NCBI GenBank assembly: GCA_031277685.1
Contig: JAITLV010000169.1
Coordinates: 1 to 38,619 of the forward strand
Origin: Sphingobacterium sp.
Lineage (GTDB): Bacteria; Bacteroidota; Bacteroidia; Sphingobacteriales; Sphingobacteriaceae
Direction: 5' to 3'
DNA length: 38,619 nt
A model generated the notes under the pieces. The model searched no databases. It had not been told where the DNA came from and saw nothing but the letters and a program-made list of their open reading frames with translations. The first letter of the stretch is position 1, and each line of letters starts with the position of its first letter. The position numbers were made by a program, and so were the translations under genes. Shown one piece after another: positions 9,250-18,280 of this stretch.

Positions 9250-10761
9250 ATGAAATACACTATTATAAAATCAGCTTTATTTGCGATTACCTTATTTACG
9301 GCGGCTTCCTGTAAGGATTTTCTCGATGTCAATGATAATCCGAATGCGCCAATAAAAGAAAATTTAAGTCTAAATGCCAAGCTTCCTGCTGCTCTAGCCG
9401 TATCTGCAGTAAATGAATCTGTCCAACTGAATCAGATCGGTGGTTTATGGGGCGGTTATTGGGGCACTTCAAATGAGGGCGTGAGCGCTTTTACCGCATT
9501 AAAGACCTATAATGGACCTGCAATAAGGGATACAAGGGATGGTATACCCGTTTGGGAGTCCAATTACAATAACCTATTGTACTACAAAGAGATCTTGGAT
9601 CAGGCCAATGCCGAAGATGCGAGGTTCTATGCCGGTATCTGCAAAATAATGATGGCTCATCATTATTTTACGCTGGTAGACTTTTACAATAATGTACCTT
9701 TTAGTGATGCATTGAACGGGTCTATTAACCTGCATCCAAAATATGAATCTGGGAAAGAGGTGTATGCCAAGTCTGTCGATCTCATTACCGAAGGTATTGG
9801 AGACATAAAAGTAGCATCCTTGTTGCCTACAACTGACGACATTCTTTTCAAAGGTGACAAAAGCAAATGGGCAAAATTTGGAAATACACTTAAATTGAGA
9901 GCGTTACTAAAGCAGTCTGAGGTAGCGAGTCAAGAATCTTATATCAAGCAAGAAATCCTTAAAATTGTCCAGGAAGGTTCTGGATATCTTGCCGAAAATG
10001 CAGCAGTCAATCCTGGATATCTCAATACAGCGACAAAGATGAATCCTTTTTACGAAACATTCTACCGCAACAATGCGGGAGTAGCTGTAGCCAATTATGC
10101 AAATATTAGACCTACACAATTTTTGATTAATACCTATCAGGAATATAATGATCCAAGATTGCAACAAAACTATACACAGATTGACGGTGCGTTTAAAGGA
10201 GTCCTTTTTGGAAATAATACGATAGCTGATGCCTATGCAGCTATTCATACTTCAGCCCTAAAAGGCCCATTGGAGAATGGAAATCAACCTGCAGGAATTA
10301 TTAAGTCCTTTGGTCAGGCCTCAATACTCATCTCTCTGGCAGAGGCGGCTTTTTTGGAGGCTGAAGCTATCGAACGCGGATGGATTAGTGGCAATGCAAG
10401 TCAAACCTACCAAAGAGGAATTCAAGCCTCTTTTAACTATCTGTTCAATCAGAATAATTACAATGTGCAAGCGTACATAAGCCAAAATGCTGTTAATTAT
10501 GCCGACGCAAATCATAAGATCGAACGCATTATAACCCAGAAATGGCTTGCATTGCATAACATCAATAATATCCAGGCATGGAATGATTTTAGACGTCTTG
10601 GTTATCCTGCAATACCCAATTCATTGTCCTCTCCGAGTCCAGGAGCTCATCCATTACGATTTATGTATCCAGAGACAGAGATCAATACAAATAATGCGAA
10701 CGTACAAGCACAGGGGGAAAATGGCGTATTGACAGCAAGGATATGGTGGGATGTAAAATAG
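9250..10761 (+). CDS. SusD/RagB-family nutrient-binding outer-membrane lipoprotein
   Basis: 503 residues from the ATG at 9250, which follows the susC-like stop by 10 bases. A longer upstream frame overlaps susC and would bury the lipoprotein signal. The N-terminus MKYTIIKSALFAITLFTAAS is followed by the lipobox Cys, then KDFLDVNDNPNAP, the usual opening of the SusD-like group 2 family. The body is helix-rich and contains WAKFGNTLKLRALLK and LISLAEAAFLEAEA, both family features. It caps the SusC-like barrel at the cell surface and captures ligand. A strong terminator follows at 10835-10864. Confidence 0.94.
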   Translation: MKYTIIKSALFAITLFTAASCKDFLDVNDNPNAPIKENLSLNAKLPAALAVSAVNESVQLNQIGGLWGGYWGTSNEGVSAFTALKTYNGPAIRDTRDGIPVWESNYNNLLYYKEILDQANAEDARFYAGICKIMMAHHYFTLVDFYNNVPFSDALNGSINLHPKYESGKEVYAKSVDLITEGIGDIKVASLLPTTDDILFKGDKSKWAKFGNTLKLRALLKQSEVASQESYIKQEILKIVQEGSGYLAENAAVNPGYLNTATKMNPFYETFYRNNAGVAVANYANIRPTQFLINTYQEYNDPRLQQNYTQIDGAFKGVLFGNNTIADAYAAIHTSALKGPLENGNQPAGIIKSFGQASILISLAEAAFLEAEAIERGWISGNASQTYQRGIQASFNYLFNQNNYNVQAYISQNAVNYADANHKIERIITQKWLALHNINNIQAWNDFRRLGYPAIPNSLSSPSPGAHPLRFMYPETEINTNNANVQAQGENGVLTARIWWDVK

Positions 10762-10834
10762 AGCTGACAATTAGGTCAAGAAAATTAAAATTGAGAACTA
10801 ATGTTATCAATATTGAATAGCATTATTTGTCAGG

Positions 10835-10864
10835 CGGGGTCAATGGAATTGATCCCGTTTTTTT
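10835..10864 (+). terminator. Rho-independent terminator after the susCD-like pair
   Basis: Stem CGGGGTCAAT (10835-10844) pairs with ATTGATCCCG (10848-10857) through one G-U pair, with a 3-base loop GGA and a following run of seven T. It lies 74 bases after the SusD-like stop. Confidence 0.85.
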
Positions 10865-11006
10865 ATAAAGAATTTCAAGCAATTTGATCCCCGGCAAAAA
10901 ACATAACAAGTTCGTCGATGATATTTGATCTCGAAAAGGAGTTGTAAAAAATCACAATAAAACACCTATGATTTATTACTTTTAATATTAATTATAAAAT
11001 CAGGAT

Positions 11007-11384
11007 ATGGGTAAAATCTCAAAAAAAGATGTTACCGAGGCAGAAAACCAGCTTTTCTTGGCTCAACTAACAAGCAATGTGGACATTCTTGACCAACTTT
11101 TGTATGATCATCTTATTGCGGTTACGCCGACAGGCCAAATACTAACGAAAGAAATGGATTTAAATGCACATAGATCCAAATCAATGATTATTGAAGAGGC
11201 TTCTACAGCAATAGATGATATTAGCATAGTCGGGGATACCGCACTCACTATTGTCACTATGATCGCGAAAGGGAAAGTAATGGATACACCATTAGAAGGT
11301 AAATTCAGGTATTTTAGGATTTGGAAATATGTTGATGCTAAATTAAAAGTCATTGGCGCAAGTTTCATACAATTACCTGAATAA
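11007..11384 (+). CDS. NTF2-like (SnoaL/DUF4440-type) small protein
   Basis: 125 residues with no signal peptide. The pattern matches DUF4440/NTF2-like proteins: EAENQLFLAQLTSNVDILDQ, then LLYDHLIAVTPTGQILTKE, ISIVGDTALTIVTM and a final FRYFRIWKYVDAKLKVIGAS. This fold forms cone-shaped barrels that act as small enzymes or binding proteins. The substrate cannot be predicted. It stands between the SusD terminator and a small membrane-protein gene 100 bases downstream, and may be monocistronic. Confidence 0.75.
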   Translation: MGKISKKDVTEAENQLFLAQLTSNVDILDQLLYDHLIAVTPTGQILTKEMDLNAHRSKSMIIEEASTAIDDISIVGDTALTIVTMIAKGKVMDTPLEGKFRYFRIWKYVDAKLKVIGASFIQLPE

Positions 11385-11484
11385 AATGAAACGCACACAC
11401 CTTACTATTTTTTTTCTTGATATAGAGAAAGTACAATTTAAATAAAGTAATAAAAAATTATATACCACTAACTCCATTTTTACT

Positions 11485-11682
11485 ATGTTCAGTTACTTTA
11501 AGAACTTTACTTTAATCGCATATGCCAAACTTGCGATAGGACTTTTTTTTCTTATTATGGGCATCGTTGACAGTCAAATTCCAACAGTGACCATAGGAGC
11601 GTTATTGATCATACTGACACTCTCCAACAGAGGCCACTGTAGCAGCGGTTATTGCTCCACACCGCCACGGAGAAATAAATAA
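11485..11682 (+). CDS. Small membrane protein with a C-terminal Cys/His tail (DUF2892-like)
   Basis: 65 residues. Two hydrophobic stretches (LIAYAKLAIGLFFLIMGIV and VTIGALLIILTL) would form a hairpin in the inner membrane. A short hydrophilic tail GHCSSGYCSTPPRRNK carries His and two Cys. The layout resembles short DUF2892-type proteins, in which Cys-rich tails occur. Metal or thiol chemistry is a guess. The length and clean membrane topology support a real gene. It lies 129 bases upstream of the first efflux cluster. Confidence 0.55.
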   Translation: MFSYFKNFTLIAYAKLAIGLFFLIMGIVDSQIPTVTIGALLIILTLSNRGHCSSGYCSTPPRRNK

Positions 11683-11811
11683 AAAGATTAATCAATATTC
11701 AAGTATTTCACTAGAAGAGTTGATGTCTACTTAGGTATTTGGCAGCATTGTTACACAATAAAGCGAATACTTACTTGCTTTACACTATGAAGATGTATAA
11801 ATTCGTAAGAT

Positions 11812-12210
11812 ATGGATCAAAAAAGAAAAAATAGCATGAATGCCATGGTAAGACATATACTTACTCTGGGGGCGGTTATTCTATTGTTTCTTTCTTCCTG
11901 TCCTATTAAAACGGGTATTAGGGCTCTCATGGGTCTCCCTCAAAAAGTAGAACAGGTTGCAGGTACCAGAGGTTCTTTTATCGGTACAAATTATGAAAGC
12001 TGTTCCAGCTCGATCATGACCGATGCCATTACCTTAGAAAAGGATAGCCTACAGGCCAGCAATATACTCCCTGCAGCACTCCTAACCGCTCTTATTTTAT
12101 TTACCTTTCTCCATTTTAGGCTGAAAGATGAAACAGTCCCTCGTTATCAGCGGATTAAAATCGCCGCCCCCCTTCCCATTTTTCTGCGTCACCGCAAACT
12201 GATCATTTAG
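11812..12210 (+). CDS. Small membrane protein heading efflux cluster 1, unknown function
   Basis: 132 residues with a hydrophobic N-terminus (HILTLGAVILLFLSS) followed at once by CPIKTGIRALMGLP. The polar middle contains one Cys (YESCSSS). A second membrane segment (ILPAALLTALILFTFLHF) precedes a basic tail ending PLPIFLRHRKLII. I do not recognise a named family. From memory, short proteins of this form sit ahead of CzcCBA-like operons in other Bacteroidota; that is unverified. The same position in the opposing efflux cluster is held by the protein at 24119-24487, which has a similar basic-hydrophobic C-terminus. A role linked to the efflux pump (sensing or assembly) is inference from position only. 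Confidence 0.6.
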   Translation: MDQKRKNSMNAMVRHILTLGAVILLFLSSCPIKTGIRALMGLPQKVEQVAGTRGSFIGTNYESCSSSIMTDAITLEKDSLQASNILPAALLTALILFTFLHFRLKDETVPRYQRIKIAAPLPIFLRHRKLII

Positions 12211-12232
12211 TAGTCATGACCAAATTCGATTT

Positions 12233-12254
12233 CCTATTGGATTTTTCCAATGGG
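12233..12254 (+). other. Hairpin between the small leader gene and tolC of efflux cluster 1
   Basis: CCTATTGGA (12233-12241) pairs with TCCAATGGG (12246-12254) around a TTTT loop, with one G-U pair. No T run follows directly, although a T-rich stretch comes about 15 bases later. It may be a partial terminator or a processing site that separates the leader gene from the pump genes. Confidence 0.4.
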
Positions 12255-12321
12255 CTGACTGTGTTTATTCTTTTTTTCAGGTTTATCGGTTAATTCCGGT
12301 CATATTCCAACTATTAATATT

Positions 12322-13704
12322 ATGGTTAAAAATCATTTGGCTGCGCTAATTATCATAGCGGCCATGACTACTGTATCTCCCAGTTATGGACAACAGAAGC
12401 CACATACCCTGGGCAGCCTTTGGCCCAAGGTAGAAAGTACATACGTGGGACTTAAGGTACAAAGTACTGGTATCGAAGCTGCACAGCTTAATGCTCAGGC
12501 AGTAAAAACAAATCGCCTCCCACAGCTAAAGGCGCAAGCACAGAATACCTATGGTACATTTGAAGGTACAGCAGGCTCATTTTTTCCTCAAGCTGGATTT
12601 TTCAACGTTTCAGGAAATACGCTTGGGACCAGCGGATCTGCTGTTGCCGCCAATTCATTTGCATCTACAATTGCGGAATGGGAAGTATTTTCCTTCGGAA
12701 AATTGAAGAAAGAATATGAGGCCGCCAAAACCATTACTCATAAACGGACAAATCAGCAGGCAGAATATATTTTACAACTTAAAAAATCCCTTGCTGAACG
12801 TTACATTACTTTATTGTATAATCAGGCAAAACTTAACTGGAACAGTAAAAATGTCGAGCGGCTCAACGAAATTCGGCAGTTGACAACCGGACTCGCCAAA
12901 GCAGGAATCAGACCTGCAGCGGACAGTCTGCTAGCACTTTCATCCTACAATCAGTCCCTAGGTGACATGGATAATTTTGCGGGGTTGAAAAATGCTGCAC
13001 TCATTAAACTAGCTGAACTATATGGCGATCAAAATTTGGATTATTCTTTCTCACTTTCACAATTCTCCCGTCCAATAGATTTTGAAAGATACAGCAACAA
13101 AACAGTTGATGAAAACCACCCCATATTGGCCGCTTTAAAAAACCAAGCAGATTACTTTTCCGCCAATAGCGAAATTCAAAAACGAGCTTCACTGCCATCC
13201 ATACGTATCTTGGGCGGATATGCTGTTCGGGGTAGTGGCATAAATCCATCTGGAGAGGTATCTGCCCAGTGGAAAGATGGATTTTCTAATACGACCAGAA
13301 ATTATTCATTTGGGATCGGTGCAGTCTGGAACATTACGAACCTCAAGACCAATAGTCTGAAAAGTCATGCCTATTTGAAAGATGCAGAAAGTACACAGCA
13401 CCAATTGGTACAATATGCGCTGGCCATGCAATCTGACCTAAATGCTGCCACTGTTAAAATTTCTCAACAATATAAACAAATCGAAAGGACTTCCATCGCC
13501 ATGCTACAGGTAGAGAAAGCTTATGGCATGTATCTCGCCAGATATAAGAGTGGTCTGATCGCACTGAGTGAATTACTCCAGATCAGACAGCTATTGGAGG
13601 CAGCTGAAAACAATCACATTGAAGCTGCAAAACACTATTGGATGCTGGTTGCCTACGAATCAGCATTGACAACAGATTTTGATTACCTATTCAACAACTT
13701 ATAA
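12322..13704 (+). CDS. TolC-family outer-membrane efflux channel (system 1)
   Basis: 460 residues with a signal peptide ending near SYGQQ. It has the TolC-type pattern of two repeated alpha-helical halves: KVQSTGIEAAQLNAQAVKTN and NRLPQLKAQAQ early, then a central repeat with ASLPSIRILGGYAV, and a long final helix YKSGLIALSELLQIRQLLEA. It forms the trimeric outer-membrane exit duct for the RND pump. The stop is 12 bases upstream of the permease start, so the two are co-transcribed. Confidence 0.92.
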   Translation: MVKNHLAALIIIAAMTTVSPSYGQQKPHTLGSLWPKVESTYVGLKVQSTGIEAAQLNAQAVKTNRLPQLKAQAQNTYGTFEGTAGSFFPQAGFFNVSGNTLGTSGSAVAANSFASTIAEWEVFSFGKLKKEYEAAKTITHKRTNQQAEYILQLKKSLAERYITLLYNQAKLNWNSKNVERLNEIRQLTTGLAKAGIRPAADSLLALSSYNQSLGDMDNFAGLKNAALIKLAELYGDQNLDYSFSLSQFSRPIDFERYSNKTVDENHPILAALKNQADYFSANSEIQKRASLPSIRILGGYAVRGSGINPSGEVSAQWKDGFSNTTRNYSFGIGAVWNITNLKTNSLKSHAYLKDAESTQHQLVQYALAMQSDLNAATVKISQQYKQIERTSIAMLQVEKAYGMYLARYKSGLIALSELLQIRQLLEAAENNHIEAAKHYWMLVAYESALTTDFDYLFNNL

Positions 13705-13716
13705 TCCATTAGAAGA

Positions 13717-16700
13717 ATGAATATCATCCGATTTGCGTTGAGAAAACCTATTTCAGTCTTGGTTGCCGTGCTTGCCATTGTTTTCTTTTCGTACAGTACA
13801 ATAAGAAAAATAAATGTGGATATATTTCCACAAGTCGAACTACCGGCCATGTACATTGCGATGCCCTACGGGGGTTTATCGCCATCCTACATGGATGGAT
13901 TTATGGCCAACGAATTTCAAAAAGTGCTGTTATTTGTCAATGGCGTCAAAAATATAGATTTTAAAAGTATTCAGGGATTGACGATGATGAAACTGACTTT
14001 CTACCCGGGCACTAATATGTCACAGGCTGCAGGAGAAGTCTCGGCCTCCGTCTCCAGGGCAATGGGATTTCTTCCACCTGGGGCAGTACCACCAATCGTT
14101 GTCAGGTTTGATGGTAGTTCCCTTCCTGTTGGCCAATTGGTTTTTGAAAGCGATCAACGATCCATCAATGAAATCCAGACATTAGTACTAACAAAAATAC
14201 GGCCTATGTTCGTAGAGATCCCAGGCATTACCGCACCCGCACCATTCGGCGGAAATGCGCGTTCTATTGTCGTCAATATCAACCCAGAACTCATGCAAGC
14301 AAATGGTCTGAGCCCCGAGGATATTACAGCAGCAATCACAAAGACCAGCCTACCATCACCTGCCGGAAACATCCGAATTGGTGACGAAAACCTGATGGCT
14401 CCAATCAATTCTATTGCAAAAGGACCTGAAGAATTTTTAAACACGCCCATCCAATCAACAAACAACCGAACGCTATATATCCGTGATATCGCCACGGTTG
14501 AAGATGGTGCGGATCAAACTACTGGCTATGCAATGATCAATGGAAAACGTTCGGTATATCTACCTATTATCAAAAAAGCCGATGCTTCGACACTTGAAGC
14601 CGTTAAAAACCTAAAGGAATCCTTACCTAAACTTAAAAATCTTCTTCCCGAAGATGTCAAAATCAATTATGAATTTGACCAGTCAAAATACATTGAGCGC
14701 TCTCTTTCCAATCTGATCCACGAAGGTATCTTAGGTGCGGTATTTACGGGACTAATGATCATTTTATTTTTGGGTGACACACGGGGCGCCATTATTGTTG
14801 TCCTGACAATACCGATAGCTATCCTGGCTGCCGTCACAGTGATGCACCTCTTTGGACAGACCATCAATATTATGACGCTAAGCGGGCTTGCACTCTCCAT
14901 CGGTATCCTTGTAGATGAGGCCACAGTAACCATTGAGAATATCCACCAACACATGGATATGGGCAAAGAAAAACCTCGTGCCGTATTGGATGCATTACTG
15001 GAGATATCTGTACCGAAGCTCCTCATATTGCTGTGTATACTTGCTGTATTGACGCCAGCATTTATAATGACTGGCATACCAAAAGACATGTTTATGCCGC
15101 TATCTATGGCTGTTGCATTTGCTATGATAGCTTCTTTTATTGCTTCACAGACATTCGTACCCATCTTGGCCAATTGGATGATGAAGACCAAACATCATAG
15201 TGAAGTCAACAGTGCTAGAAAAAGAGCTTTTTTTGAAAAATTCAGGGTTAATTATTCTTACAGGATGCGAAAATGGTCCAAGCGTTCAGCTTTTCTATTT
15301 GTTATTTACGTATCCATCTGTGGAGCTATTATTGTTATTTTATTGCAAAACGTTGGTACTGACGTAATGCCAATTTCGAATAGTGGTGATTTTCAGCTGC
15401 GCTTACAGGCTCCGCAAGGAAGTCGGCTAGAAAAAACGGAAGAAATCGTCAAACAGATAACTAAAGTTATAAGTGAGGAAGTCCCTGAAAACGGTATTGC
15501 CATATCCTCAGCTTTTGTTGGAGCCCAACCTGCTGGCTCTCCTATCAATCCGATTTTTCTATTTACCAATTCCTCACACGAAGCAGTATTACAGATTTCC
15601 ATAAATCAGCAACTATACGGCGGCTCAATGGAACTGTTAAAGGAAAGAATCAGAAAGAGTATTCAGGCAAATCATCCTAATATAGCCTTCAATTTTGAAC
15701 CTATGGAGCTGACTGAAAAAATCATGGGTCAGGGAGCCTTGACACCAATCGAGGTAAAAGTGGGAGCTCCCCAGATCAAGGACGCTTTTCAATTCGCTTC
15801 CAAAATAGAAATGAACCTAAAGCATATCCCCTATCTGCGGGACGTACGTATTGCTGAACCAACAGCTTACCCAACCTTGGAAATCGATGTCAATCGGGAT
15901 CTCGCTGGTCAATTTGGTTTAACAATACAAGACATAACACGCAGTCTTGTTGCGGCAACGTCTTCAACTCGCTTTACTGATAAAAATCTGTGGGTGGACC
16001 CTAAATCGGGCTTGGTTTTTCAGGTACAGGTACAGATTCCGGAAGCCGTGATGTCTTCGGAAGAAATCTTACGTGCGTTGCCTTTAAAAAAAGGAAGTGC
16101 AAGACCCGTTCTTGAGGATGTTGCCACATTAAAACGTGTGACAGCACCTGCACAAGTAAACCGTAAAGGTCCCAATCGCTATGTTACAGTCGTTGCAAAT
16201 CTGTATGGAAAGGATCTTGGTTCAGCATCCAAAGCGGTCAACAAAGCGATCAAAGATGCCGGAATGCCACCACGGGGAGTCGTCATATGGACAGAAGGAA
16301 CAATGCAACTTCTCAGTGAAACGTTGGGAAGCTTACTCGCTGGACTAGCAATCGCTATTGTTGTGATTTTTTTGATGCTCTCAGCATATTATCAATCGCT
16401 GAAAGTCCCGCTTGTCATCTTATCCGTATTACCTGCCGTAATTGCAGGTAGTCTCATCATTTTATACCTGACTAAAAGCACACTGAATCTACAGTCGTAT
16501 ATGGGGATCATTATGTCCATAGGTGTATCAGTATCCAATGCCGTATTATTGATAAACCAAGCAGAATTTTATCGAAAAGGTCTTCTTCTCAAACCAGCTA
16601 ATGCTGCTAGATTAGCGGCATCTTCCCGGTTAAGACCTATTTTGATGACAGCCGCGGCCATGCTTGCCGGAATGCTCCCGATGGCTATTGGTCTAGGAGA

Positions 16701-16884
16701 TGGTGCGGAGCAGGTAGCTCCACTGGGAAGAGCGGTCATTGGAGGACTTGTAGCCTCCACGATCACAATTTTACTTCTGGTACCTCATTTCTTTACCGCA
16801 GTCCTTTCGCGCACGAAAACACATAGTCCTTCTCTCGATCCCGATGACCAAGAAAGTCAATATTATAGTCCTATAAAATCGTAA
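13717..16884 (+). CDS. RND-family efflux permease (system 1)
   Basis: 1055 residues, the usual RND length. An N-terminal membrane helix is followed by INVDIFPQVELPAMYI, the first periplasmic lobe, TM2-TM6, a second lobe and TM8-TM12. TM4 reads SIGILVDEATVTIENIHQH: D400 matches AcrB D407, but the neighbouring Asp (AcrB D408) is E401. In TM10 the segment GVSVSNAVLL has S940 where AcrB has the relay Lys in GLSAKNAIL. The proton path therefore differs from AcrB. It is paralogous to the permease at 19466-22639. Substrates are unknown; drugs, bile-like compounds or metals are all possible. It is followed after 5 bases by the adaptor gene. Confidence 0.94.
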   Translation: MNIIRFALRKPISVLVAVLAIVFFSYSTIRKINVDIFPQVELPAMYIAMPYGGLSPSYMDGFMANEFQKVLLFVNGVKNIDFKSIQGLTMMKLTFYPGTNMSQAAGEVSASVSRAMGFLPPGAVPPIVVRFDGSSLPVGQLVFESDQRSINEIQTLVLTKIRPMFVEIPGITAPAPFGGNARSIVVNINPELMQANGLSPEDITAAITKTSLPSPAGNIRIGDENLMAPINSIAKGPEEFLNTPIQSTNNRTLYIRDIATVEDGADQTTGYAMINGKRSVYLPIIKKADASTLEAVKNLKESLPKLKNLLPEDVKINYEFDQSKYIERSLSNLIHEGILGAVFTGLMIILFLGDTRGAIIVVLTIPIAILAAVTVMHLFGQTINIMTLSGLALSIGILVDEATVTIENIHQHMDMGKEKPRAVLDALLEISVPKLLILLCILAVLTPAFIMTGIPKDMFMPLSMAVAFAMIASFIASQTFVPILANWMMKTKHHSEVNSARKRAFFEKFRVNYSYRMRKWSKRSAFLFVIYVSICGAIIVILLQNVGTDVMPISNSGDFQLRLQAPQGSRLEKTEEIVKQITKVISEEVPENGIAISSAFVGAQPAGSPINPIFLFTNSSHEAVLQISINQQLYGGSMELLKERIRKSIQANHPNIAFNFEPMELTEKIMGQGALTPIEVKVGAPQIKDAFQFASKIEMNLKHIPYLRDVRIAEPTAYPTLEIDVNRDLAGQFGLTIQDITRSLVAATSSTRFTDKNLWVDPKSGLVFQVQVQIPEAVMSSEEILRALPLKKGSARPVLEDVATLKRVTAPAQVNRKGPNRYVTVVANLYGKDLGSASKAVNKAIKDAGMPPRGVVIWTEGTMQLLSETLGSLLAGLAIAIVVIFLMLSAYYQSLKVPLVILSVLPAVIAGSLIILYLTKSTLNLQSYMGIIMSIGVSVSNAVLLINQAEFYRKGLLLKPANAARLAASSRLRPILMTAAAMLAGMLPMAIGLGDGAEQVAPLGRAVIGGLVASTITILLLVPHFFTAVLSRTKTHSPSLDPDDQESQYYSPIKS

Positions 16885-16889
16885 TTAAA

Positions 16890-18011
16890 ATGAAAAATAA
16901 AATAGTATTCTCTCGGTTTACAATAAAGCTAGCCTTAACGCTATTAACAATGTTTATACTTTCCGCGTGCGCTCAACAAGAGCCGTCTCGAACTAAAATC
17001 AGGGAAAGTGAACAACATCATCAGGCAACACCGGAGACCGTTGCCCTAAAATTCGATAACCCTGCATATGAAATTTCTGTGCCTGCCGAATTGCGTCCTT
17101 ATGAACAGGTTGCCATCTATGCGAAAGTCACTGGATTCGTCCAAAAGCTGCTCGTAGACCGGGGCTCATTTGTAAAAAAAGGGCAATTGCTTGCGGTACT
17201 GGAGGCTCCCGAAATGGACCAACGGTTAAATGCTGACCGATCCGCGGAACAGAAATTATATAGTGATTATCTATTCGCTAAGCAGGCATATGAACGCCTC
17301 AAAGAAGCTTCAAAAACGATAGGAGCTGTTGCAGACATTGAACTGGACAAAAGTAGAAACGCGATGGAAAGTACACTAGCCGCCTATCAAGCTTCAAAGG
17401 CAGGCACCGCTGGTACATCCCAGTTACGCCAATATCTCAACATCACAGCCCCATTTGATGGTATCATTACAGACAGAAACGTATCCATAGGGGCATTAGC
17501 TGGTACAAACAGCAGTGTTCCACTATTTATGATCGCACAGGGCAACCGTCTGAGGCTAACACTTTCGCTTCCCGAAAAACATGCAGCGTCCATATACCAA
17601 GATATGCCTGCTAATTTTACCGTAAGTTCCAGACCGGGAGAGATATTCAGCACAAAGCTTTCCAGATCCGCTACACTGTTGGACCAACAGGACAGATCAC
17701 TCAAGATTGAGTTTGATGTCCCAAACGAGGGTAATCAATTGCAGGGGGGAGACTATGCACAGGTTAAACTCCACTTAAAAAGAAAAAAGCCCACGTATTG
17801 GGTACCAAAAACAAGTATCGTCAACGCACAATCTGGAACATTCGTATTTACACTAAGCGAAGGTGAAATAAAAAAGATTGCAGTCAAAGAGGGAATCCGC
17901 AGAGATAGTTTGACCGAGATATTTGGCCAGCTGAAACAAGAAGATATGATCTTGGTAAATCCGTCGGAGGAAACCAAAGAAGGCAGAATAAATTCGACGA
18001 AAGAAAGCTAA
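16890..18011 (+). CDS. RND periplasmic adaptor lipoprotein (system 1)
   Basis: 373 residues. Lipoprotein signal with a lipobox LSAC at about residues 25-28. The lipoyl-like half-motif YAKVTGFVQKLLVDRGSFVK is followed by KKGQLLAVLEAPEM, then a helical hairpin, then the second lipoyl half LNITAPFDGIITDRNVSIGA and a beta-barrel domain. This is the membrane-fusion protein that joins permease and TolC. It starts 5 bases after the permease stop and ends 154 bases before the shared terminator. It is clearly related to the adaptor at 18281-19369. Confidence 0.93.
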   Translation: MKNKIVFSRFTIKLALTLLTMFILSACAQQEPSRTKIRESEQHHQATPETVALKFDNPAYEISVPAELRPYEQVAIYAKVTGFVQKLLVDRGSFVKKGQLLAVLEAPEMDQRLNADRSAEQKLYSDYLFAKQAYERLKEASKTIGAVADIELDKSRNAMESTLAAYQASKAGTAGTSQLRQYLNITAPFDGIITDRNVSIGALAGTNSSVPLFMIAQGNRLRLTLSLPEKHAASIYQDMPANFTVSSRPGEIFSTKLSRSATLLDQQDRSLKIEFDVPNEGNQLQGGDYAQVKLHLKRKKPTYWVPKTSIVNAQSGTFVFTLSEGEIKKIAVKEGIRRDSLTEIFGQLKQEDMILVNPSEETKEGRINSTKES

Positions 18012-18050
18012 CCCCTTTCCGCCAGTATTTTTAGAAAATGCTATTCCTAG

Positions 18051-18161
18051 AATATAATTCTAGGTAAAAATGAAAAGATTGAGGAAACGCTGGAAGGTAA
18101 TCGAAATTACACTTCTCCAAACATCAAAGCAGTATTAGATAAGTTGATTTCAAAAAAATAA
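18051..18161 (+). other. Coding-like scrap between the convergent efflux operons
   Basis: The frame 18051-18161 opens after a TAG at 18048-18050 and has no ATG. It reads NIILGKNEKIEETLEGN, then RNYTSPNIKAVLDKLISKK and a stop. It looks like the C-terminal tail of a protein whose front is missing. I do not recognise the family. It lies just ahead of the terminator at 18165. Confidence 0.35.
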
Positions 18162-18164
18162 AGG

Positions 18165-18201
18165 AAAAATATAGTTGGGTCAATGACCCAGCTATATTTT
18201 T
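18165..18201. terminator. Bidirectional terminator between convergent efflux operons
   Basis: AAATATAGTTGGGTCA (18167-18182) pairs with TGACCCAGCTATATTT (18184-18199) through one G-U pair around a single central A (the real loop must be a little larger). The stem is flanked by A on the left and T on the right, so it can work on both strands. It serves the plus-strand genes ending at 18011 and the minus-strand genes ending at 18281. Confidence 0.85.
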
Positions 18202-18280
18202 TATCTTTTAATTTCCTCTATTGCACATTGCGTGTTTTTTTGATCTAAATTACTGTATATGCATGAAAGGCATATCCGAA

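Noticed and set aside
2361..10761. A single pectin-utilisation locus joining the pectinesterase and the SusC/SusD pair
   Set aside because: The HExxH gene and the AraC gene lie between them, orientations differ, and no lyase or glycosidase is present.
11747..11759. ATTGT-TAC-ACAAT palindrome as the operator of efflux cluster 1
   Set aside because: The arms are five A+T-rich bases and no promoter box was found beside it; kept only as a remark in the cluster 2 operator finding.
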